Source of the DNA: Pseudomonadota bacterium
Lineage (GTDB): Bacteria > Myxococcota_A > Polyangia > GCA-2747355
Assembly: GCA_016702545.1 (NCBI GenBank)
Contig: JADJDT010000008.1
Span: 248,001 to 312,000 of the forward strand
Reading direction: 5' to 3'
DNA: 64,000 bases
This document shows positions 58,195 to 64,000 of the stretch, one piece after another. Position 1 is the stretch's first letter. Every line of letters starts with the position of its first letter. The notes under the pieces were generated by a model, which was given only the letters and a program-made list of their open reading frames with translations, had not been told where the DNA came from and did no database searches. The position numbers and the translations under genes are program-made.

Positions 58195-61100
58195 ATGAAG
58201 GCGAGCGGGACGCGAGCGGGAGGGTCGCAGGAGCGGCGGCGGCGGGCGCAGCCGCGGCGCGGCGGAGCCGAACGCCGCGGGCGGAGCCTACCGGCGGCGG
58301 GACCTCCGGGGAGGCTGCGGCCGGTGCGGTGCCGCTGGCAGGCCGCGCTGGCGCTGGCGTCGCTAGGCGTCGTGGCCTGCGCCAAGGACCTCGATCCTCA
58401 GCCGGCGCCGACCGGGCTCGCGGTGGCCCTCTTCGACCCGGCGCTGCAGGTCGTGCCCGCGCCGACCGATCTGGCGCGCGATGCGGAGACGGGGTTGTTG
58501 CGCGTGCCGGTGGCCGACGCCGCGAGGCAGCCGGCCCAGGCCGCCTTCGACCGCTACCTCAACACGCTCGATGGCTTCCCGCTCGGGAGCACGCTGGCGA
58601 TCTGCCTCTCCGCGGCCCCCGACGCCGCGAGCGTGGCCGACGGGCTGCGGGTGCTGGCGTTGCCGCGGGAGGCGGGCGCGGCGGCGACCTTGGTCAGCGG
58701 GCTGCGGGCGAGCGAGCCGACGCCGACGCTGGATTGCCCCGTGCTGACCACCCGGTCGTGCGATCCGAGCGCCGCGACGCCGAGCTGTGCGGGCTCCCAG
58801 CGCTGCGTGGCGACCAACGCGGCCGCGCCGACCGTCGGGCGCTGTGCCGACGCCGGCTATCGCGTGGTGTTGAAGCCGGCTGCGCCCTGGCAGCGCGCGC
58901 AGAGCTATGCGGTGCTGCTGACGCGGGCCGCCCGCGCGGCGAGCGATGGGGCAGCGCTGGTCCGCGCGCCGCTCTTCGAGCTGGTCGCGCAGTCGCACCG
59001 GCTCTGCGCCTGGGATGCCGACGGCCGGCGCTGCACCTACAACTACACGGGACTGATCAGCTCGACCGCGCGCCGACAGGCGGCCGAGGCGCTGCCGCAG
59101 GCCACGCCCGAGCAGCAGCGCGCGCGCGCCGCCGAGCTCGAGCTCCAGCTCGCGACGCAGCTCGAGCAGCTACGCCGCGGCACCGACCGCCTGCTGCAGC
59201 TCGGGGAGGCGGCCGGCGTCGCGCGGACCGAGGTGGTGCTGGCCTGGGGCTTCACCACCGTGGGGATGAACGAGGCGCTCTTCGACCCTGCGGCGGGCGT
59301 GCTGCCCGGTCCGGGCAACGATCTGATCTACGATGCGGCTCGCACCGACGCTCAAGGGCAGGCCGCGCCCCTGATCGCGGTGCCGGGCCCCCTTTGCGCG
59401 AGCAACGCGGACTGCGCGCTCGGCACGTGTCAGCGCGAGGAGCTACGCTCGGGTCAGGCCCAGCGGCAGTGCTCGACGCGCGCCACCGGAGCCACCGGCG
59501 ACTGGCGCCTCTACGCCGGGCGCCACGTCGACGAGCCCGCGCAGGACTGGGCGCTGCGCCGCGGCCTCAACGGCCTCGATGGCTGCTCCACCACGGCCTC
59601 CTACTTCGCCGAGTTCTCGGCCCCGCTCGCCGCGAGCAGCCTCAGCGCGGGTGGTGAGCTGCTGCTCTTCGATCTGACCACGCCGGGCGATGCGACGACC
59701 TCCGCGGCCTTCGGCCTCGAGGTCGGTGGCCGCGCGTTGACGATGACCCCGCGCGTGCCGCTGGCCGAACGCCACCGCTATGCCGTGGTCTTGGTCTCGC
59801 GCCGCGGGTTGGCGCCGGCGGGGGCGACGCCCGAAGCGTTGACCAGCGCGTCGGCTGGCGGCCTGGCCGACGAGCAGGGTCGCCGTGTCGTGGCGTCGCC
59901 GGCCTTCGCCTTGGCGCGCAGCCCGAGCCCGCTGGTGGACGCTGGCGGCAAGTCGACCGTCGGGGTGCTCGACGACGCGACGGCGGCGCGGCTCGAACCG
60001 CTGCGCGCGGCCTACGACCCGCTCTTTCGCCTGCTCGAGGCCCACCCCGTGTTGCAGCTCGCGCGCGAGGACGTGGTGCTGTTCTGGACCTTCACCACGC
60101 AGTCGATCACCGAGCCATTGACCCGGCTGCGCGCGCTGCCCTACCAGACTCTCGCGGCGAGCGACGCGGGACGCCCGCGCTGGTCGGGGACGCTGGCGAC
60201 GAGCTTCGAGGGCTGGCCCGCCGCCGCAGCGCGCTCCGCGATCGGCGCCTGGGTGCCGGAGGGGCGCTTCACGAGCTGGAACGCCCTGGACCCAGCAACC
60301 GACGCGCTGCGCGCCGATCCCGGCGCCGGCGCGAGCAGCTCGGTGCCCTTCCTGCTGGTGCTGCCCAGCGGCACCGCTCCCGCCGCCGGCTGGCCGGTGG
60401 TGCTCTTCCAGCATGGGCTGACGGACGGCAGGGGCTATCTCCTGGCCGTGGCCGATCGTCTGGCCCAGGCCGGGTTGGCCAGCTTGGCCTTCGACGCGGT
60501 CTTTCACGGCGCGCGCAGTGTCTGCACCAGGCACGCGGAGTGCGGCTGCGCGGCGAATAGCGACTGCCTGGCCGAGGCCGTCGGTGTCCCGGGGCGCTGC
60601 GACGTCACGGGGGCGCCGGGGGCGAGCCCGCCGCGCGGCCCGACCTTCACCTGCAGCACGCGGCTGCGCGAGGCCGAGCCCTGTCTGCTGGCCGTGCCGC
60701 TCGCCGAGCGGCGCTGCGCCACCGGCCAGCTCGCCGACAGCGATGGCGATGGCATCCCCGACGCCTCGGGCGCGGCCTTCCTCGCCGCCAGCAATCCCTT
60801 CGCCCTGCGCGACAACCTGCGCCAGCACGTGATCGACGCGGCGGCGCTCTTGCGTGGCCTGCGCCTCGGAGCAGCGGCGGGGCTCGGCGGCGCGGTCCCG
60901 GTCGTGCTCGATCCGGCACGCGTGCATTACCTCGGGCACTCCTTGGGATCGATCCTCGGCGTCCTGGTGCTGGCGACCGAGCCCCTGAGCAGCGGCACGG
61001 GTCCACAGCGGGCCGTGCTCAACGTGGGCGGAGCGCCCGTCGTGCGCATCTTCCAGGACACGCCGGATGTCGACTTCGCGGGGGCGGTCGACGCGCTGCT

Positions 61101-61539
61101 GGCGCAGCGTGGCGTGCGGCGCGGGTCGCTCGAGGCGCTGCGGCTCTTTCACACCCTGCAGTGGGTCGTCGACCCCGGCGACCCGGCCAACTTCGCCCGC
61201 TATCTGACCCAGGCGAGCCTGCCCGACCTGGTCGCGACGCAGCAGCAGGGGGCAGCCGTGACCGTCCCACCGAAGCAGGTGCTGGCGCAGCTCGCCAGCA
61301 AGGACGGGGTGATCCCGCCGGAGCGGCAGACGGCGTTGGCGAGCTGGATCGGCGGGGCGACGCCGCCGAGCAGCTATGCAGTAGGGCATGGCTTTCTGCT
61401 GCGCCCCGAGCCGGGGCTGCCGGCGGCGACGGCCCTGGCGCAAGAGCAGGCGGCCGAGTTCCTGCGGACGGGGCAGGTCTGCACGCCCGACCTCGGCGCG
61501 ACGCCGCCACGCTGCAACCAGCCCCCGGTCGGGCCGTGA
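58195..61539 (+). CDS. VolA-like outer-membrane lipase/lysophospholipase lipoprotein
   Basis: 1114 residues from the ATG at 58195 with GGGAGG before it. The signal ends in SLGVVACAK (lipobox Cys). N-terminal beta-rich domain with FTTVGMNEALF and FTTQSITEPLT modules, then an alpha/beta-hydrolase with LFQHGLTDG, GHSLG nucleophile (YLGHSLGSILG), and GHGF as the probable His. Cys pairs (CTRHAECGCAANSDC) and a DSDGDGIPD calcium loop are inserted. The next gene is a FadL-type porin; VolA and FadL form a lipid-scavenging pair in Vibrio. Confidence 0.85.
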   Translation: MKASGTRAGGSQERRRRAQPRRGGAERRGRSLPAAGPPGRLRPVRCRWQAALALASLGVVACAKDLDPQPAPTGLAVALFDPALQVVPAPTDLARDAETGLLRVPVADAARQPAQAAFDRYLNTLDGFPLGSTLAICLSAAPDAASVADGLRVLALPREAGAAATLVSGLRASEPTPTLDCPVLTTRSCDPSAATPSCAGSQRCVATNAAAPTVGRCADAGYRVVLKPAAPWQRAQSYAVLLTRAARAASDGAALVRAPLFELVAQSHRLCAWDADGRRCTYNYTGLISSTARRQAAEALPQATPEQQRARAAELELQLATQLEQLRRGTDRLLQLGEAAGVARTEVVLAWGFTTVGMNEALFDPAAGVLPGPGNDLIYDAARTDAQGQAAPLIAVPGPLCASNADCALGTCQREELRSGQAQRQCSTRATGATGDWRLYAGRHVDEPAQDWALRRGLNGLDGCSTTASYFAEFSAPLAASSLSAGGELLLFDLTTPGDATTSAAFGLEVGGRALTMTPRVPLAERHRYAVVLVSRRGLAPAGATPEALTSASAGGLADEQGRRVVASPAFALARSPSPLVDAGGKSTVGVLDDATAARLEPLRAAYDPLFRLLEAHPVLQLAREDVVLFWTFTTQSITEPLTRLRALPYQTLAASDAGRPRWSGTLATSFEGWPAAAARSAIGAWVPEGRFTSWNALDPATDALRADPGAGASSSVPFLLVLPSGTAPAAGWPVVLFQHGLTDGRGYLLAVADRLAQAGLASLAFDAVFHGARSVCTRHAECGCAANSDCLAEAVGVPGRCDVTGAPGASPPRGPTFTCSTRLREAEPCLLAVPLAERRCATGQLADSDGDGIPDASGAAFLAASNPFALRDNLRQHVIDAAALLRGLRLGAAAGLGGAVPVVLDPARVHYLGHSLGSILGVLVLATEPLSSGTGPQRAVLNVGGAPVVRIFQDTPDVDFAGAVDALLAQRGVRRGSLEALRLFHTLQWVVDPGDPANFARYLTQASLPDLVATQQQGAAVTVPPKQVLAQLASKDGVIPPERQTALASWIGGATPPSSYAVGHGFLLRPEPGLPAATALAQEQAAEFLRTGQVCTPDLGATPPRCNQPPVGP

Positions 61540-61549
61540 GGAGCACGCG

Positions 61550-63011
61550 ATGAACAAGCCATCGAGAGCGGCAGGCTCTAGAGCGCCGAACGGTTTGACG
61601 GACCGAGCGAGGCGAAGGCATGGGAATCGTTGGCTAGGCGCGAGGAGGGCGCCTACTGGTGGTAGGCAACCGACGAGCAACGACGCCAATGATTCCAAGG
61701 GCAAGCCTCGCGACGGGAGTCGAACCGTCCGGCGCTCCAGGGGGGTCGGGGCCGCGGGGGTCGTCCTCGTCGGGCTGGCTGCTGGCCGGGCGCGCCAGCG
61801 CCGCGGGCTTTGCGATCAACGAGATCTCGACGGCTGGCCTGGGCATGGGCAACGCGGTCACCGCGATCGCCGACCGGCCCTCGGCCGTGGCCTTCAATCC
61901 GGCGGGCCTGGTCTTTCAGCAGGGGCTCGCCGTGGAGGCCAATCTCTCGCTGATTGTCCCAGCCTTCGGCTACGACACGACGATTCCGGCGACCGGCGAG
62001 CCGGTGCGCGCCAACGCCAAGCGGCAGCTCTTTCCGGTGCCCAGCCTCTTCGCGAGCTATCGCTGGCGCGAGGAGGTGGCGCTCGGTCTCGGCATTTATT
62101 CGCCCTACGGGCTGGGCGTCGCCTGGAACGACACGGTCGCCAGTGACGTGCCCTGGTGGGGCCGCAACCTGGTGACGAAGATCGACCTCCAGGCGGTGTT
62201 CATCAATCCGACGGTGGCGGTGCGGCTGCACGAGCGCGTCGGGCTGGCCGCCGGCCTCGTGGTGGCGCAGGCGAAGGTCAGCCTGTCGCGGGCCATCGCC
62301 AGCTCGATCGATCCGGCCGATGACGTCGACGTCGAGCTCTCCGGCGATGACGTCGGGTTCGGCGCCACGGCGGGCCTGCTGATCGCGGCGATCCCGCAGC
62401 GTCTCAACGTCGGGGTCGGCTATCGTAGCGCGGTGCGCTTCGGCTTCTCCGGTCAGGGCGTCTTCCGCAAGGACGGCAGCGCCGCCGCCGTGCCGCTGGC
62501 CTTGCGGACGCAGCTCACCGACGGGCCGGTCGAGGTGCCGATGAACCTCCCGCACACGATCTACTTCGGCCTGGCGCTCTTTCCGCTGCCACGGCTGAGT
62601 CTGAGCGCCAACGTCGATCTGACGACCTGGAGCAGCATCAAGGCGCTCAGCATCAACTTCCTCGACAACCCCGAGCTGAGCTCGGTCGAGAGCAAGCGCT
62701 GGCACAACACCTACGCCGTGCGGCTCGGGATGCAATACGAGCTGGTGCGCGCGCTGCTGGTGCGGCTGGGCTTCATCTTCGACCAGACCCCTGTGCCGGC
62801 CGAAACGGTCGGCCCCGACCTGCCCGACGTCGACCGCTTCCTGCTGGCCTGCGGCCTCGGCTACACCTTTCGCGGGGTGCGGGCCGATCTCGCCTATCAG
62901 TTCATGGTCGGTCCCGGCACCGACACCGCGGCGAGCGCGCCGATCGTCGGCCAGCACGACGCCTCGGCCCACCTGGCCTCGCTCTCGCTCGGCTACAACT
63001 TCGATCTGTGA
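61550..63011 (+). pseudogene. FadL/OmpP1-type fatty acid porin with disturbed 5' end
   Basis: The likely start is the ATG at 61550 with GAGGAGC before it, ten bases after the lipase stop. The frame must shift by one near 61780 to read GVGAAGVVLVGLA then LLAGRASAAGFAINEISTAG, a normal signal peptide and FadL N-terminus. The barrel has NPAGLVFQQG, PWWGRNLVTKIDLQAVF, and ends in LSLGYNFDL. Outer membrane transport of long-chain fatty acids. The second 91-bp repeat copy (61581-61671) lies between start codon and signal peptide. A later GTG (61659) would give a product without a clear signal. Confidence 0.75.
61581..61671 (-). repeat. 91-bp dispersed repeat, copy 2 (inverted)
   Basis: The reverse complement matches 54193-54283 at about 79 of 91 bases. 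The hairpin GCCTAC/GTAGGC is compensated relative to copy 1. It lies in the 5' part of the FadL-type gene. Confidence 0.85.
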
Positions 63012-63175
63012 GCGCTCCTGGCCCGCGGCCGCTCTGAATGAGGTGGGACCGCAGGCGGCGCCCAGCGGCCTCGCGCCAAGGGAAGCTTGCGGCCGGGCAT
63101 GGCGTGTAATGCGCAGGAAGTCGGCAGGAGCGCGCCGGCGGGCCGGCGCGCCACGCGAGCGAGGCTATTGGCAGG

Positions 63176-64000
63176 TCAGAACGGTGGCGTCACCAGGGTG
63201 CGAACAAGGGCGCTGGCGTTGCCGCGGCCGAGCTGGCCGTGTTGGTTGTTGCCCCAGCAGAGCAGCGCGCCGTTGCTCTTGCGCCGGGCGCAGTAGTGCT
63301 CGGATCCGCCCAGCAGGTCACCCACGTCGTTGCCCAGGCTGAGGAGCGAGGGCGTGGAGCTGAAGAGGGCGGAGCTGGTTCGAGCGCGCCCTGGTCGTTG
63401 TTGCCGAAGCACCACAGCGTGCCGTCCTGCTTGCGCGCGCAGGTCATCTGATGGCCGGCGTTCACCTCGGCGACGGTCGAGCCCAGCGCTGTCACCTGGC
63501 GCGGAACCAGCGAGGTGGTAGAGATTCCGCCGACCTCGCCCCGGTCCGCCGGCAGGAGCCCCTAGCGTTCGGACCAGTTCTTGCCCCAGCACCAGAGGGT
63601 CCGGGCGAAGCCGCCCCCTTCCAACTCAACGCGCCGGATGGCGCAGCTGTGGTAGCTGCCGGTGGCCAGGGCGACGACGTTGCTCAGCCCGGTGACCTGG
63701 ACCGGCGTCAACCGCCTTATCGTCGTGCCGTCGCCGAGCTGCCCGGAGCCGTTGTAGCCCCAGCACCACACCGTGCCGTCGTTGCGGCGCGCGCAGGTGG
63801 ACTCCGAACCGGTGCCGACGTCGACGACGCCGCTGATGGCTGTGATCGCCGCGGGGGTGTTCCGCGTGATCGTCGTGCCGTCGCCGAGCTCGCCGGAGCT
63901 GTTTTCGCCCCAGCAGGCGACGGTGCCGTCGGTCTTGACGGCGCAGCTATGGAACTGGCCGAGTGAGGCCTTCTCGACGCCGGTCAGGCCGGCGATCGGG
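63176..64000 (-). pseudogene. RCC1-repeat protein, broken; N-terminus beyond the right edge
   Basis: Minus-strand RCC1 blades are seen from the right edge: HSCAVKTDGTVACWG, STCARRNDGTVWCWG, MTCARKQDGTLWCFG, YCARRKSNGALLCWG. An in-frame TAG at 63562-63564 follows CWGKNWSER, after which the same frame continues GLLPADRGEVGGIST. A frame change near 63385 follows GNNDQGAL; the other frame reads SALFSSTPSLLSLGNDVGD to a stop at 63176. Two breaks make this a probable pseudogene or poorly resolved sequence. RCC1-type secreted proteins are common in this group. Confidence 0.75.

Noticed and set aside
59443..61704. 753-codon minus-strand ORF opposite the lipase gene
   Set aside because: Shadow of the lipase, which has lipobox and GHSLG motif.

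Overview
The window is very GC-rich (mostly about 70% or more by eye), with frequent GTG and TTG starts. It looks like a chromosome segment of a Myxococcota/deltaproteobacterial organism. The supporting content is an mglB-mglA polarity module with a 195-aa MglA, Hanks-type Ser/Thr kinases with C-terminal PEGA or transmembrane tails, many lipoproteins with Cys-rich, kelch, RCC1 or EF-hand modules, an OmpA protein with thrombospondin type 3 calcium repeats, a MYXO-CTERM-like tail, and a zinc-ribbon + TPR membrane protein. No phage, integrase, transposase, CRISPR array or typical biosynthetic cluster was recognised.

Layout. 1-7.5 kb: unknown gene overlapping alaS, a beta-barrel-like protein, pilT and a double-receiver regulator. 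7.5-14.2 kb: Ser/Thr kinase, OmpA/TSP3 protein, and a three-gene ABC-2 exporter. 14.3-17.6 kb: tightly coupled Ser/Thr kinase, TPR-PEGA protein and Cys-rich lipoprotein. 17.8-23.2 kb: three lipoproteins on the minus strand (kelch-like, EF-hand-like, kelch). 23.3-28.7 kb: mannosyltransferase-family membrane protein, GGQ release-factor-like protein, metallo-beta-lactamase hydrolase, PPi-type phosphofructokinase and eukaryotic-type UTP-glucose-1-phosphate uridylyltransferase. 28.7-29.6 kb: gene-poor. 29.6-34.7 kb: tadA, two tRNA-Ser, SRP RNA, dnaX, ebfC and recR. 34.8-39.2 kb: Cys-rich lipoprotein, thioesterase, HEAT-like secreted protein, mglB and mglA. 39.3-44.8 kb: MYXO-CTERM-like secreted protein, three tRNAs, rdgB, rph and an amidase. 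44.9-52.8 kb: membrane protein, zinc-ribbon/TPR protein, aminotransferase + epimerase pair, NYN-LOTUS protein and PilZ protein. 53-64 kb: methylmalonyl-CoA epimerase, SASG-linker wHTH-like protein, 8-oxoguanine deaminase-like amidohydrolase, 7TM-GAF-GGDEF cyclase, a VolA-like lipase followed by a FadL-type porin, and a broken RCC1-repeat gene running off the right edge.

Two themes deserve attention. First, at least seven genes, including housekeeping ones such as pilT, are each interrupted by a one-base reading-frame change, several in short G/C homopolymers. This looks more like residual assembly error than decay, and it hides complete proteins. Second, two families of small dispersed repeats are visible. 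One is a 91-bp element at 54.2 and 61.6 kb (about 87% identical, inverted) with a compensated hairpin; the other is a CTAG-ended inverted-repeat element that lies between mglB and mglA and recurs, shortened, after the uridylyltransferase gene. The 61.6-kb copy sits between the probable start codon and the signal peptide of the FadL gene.
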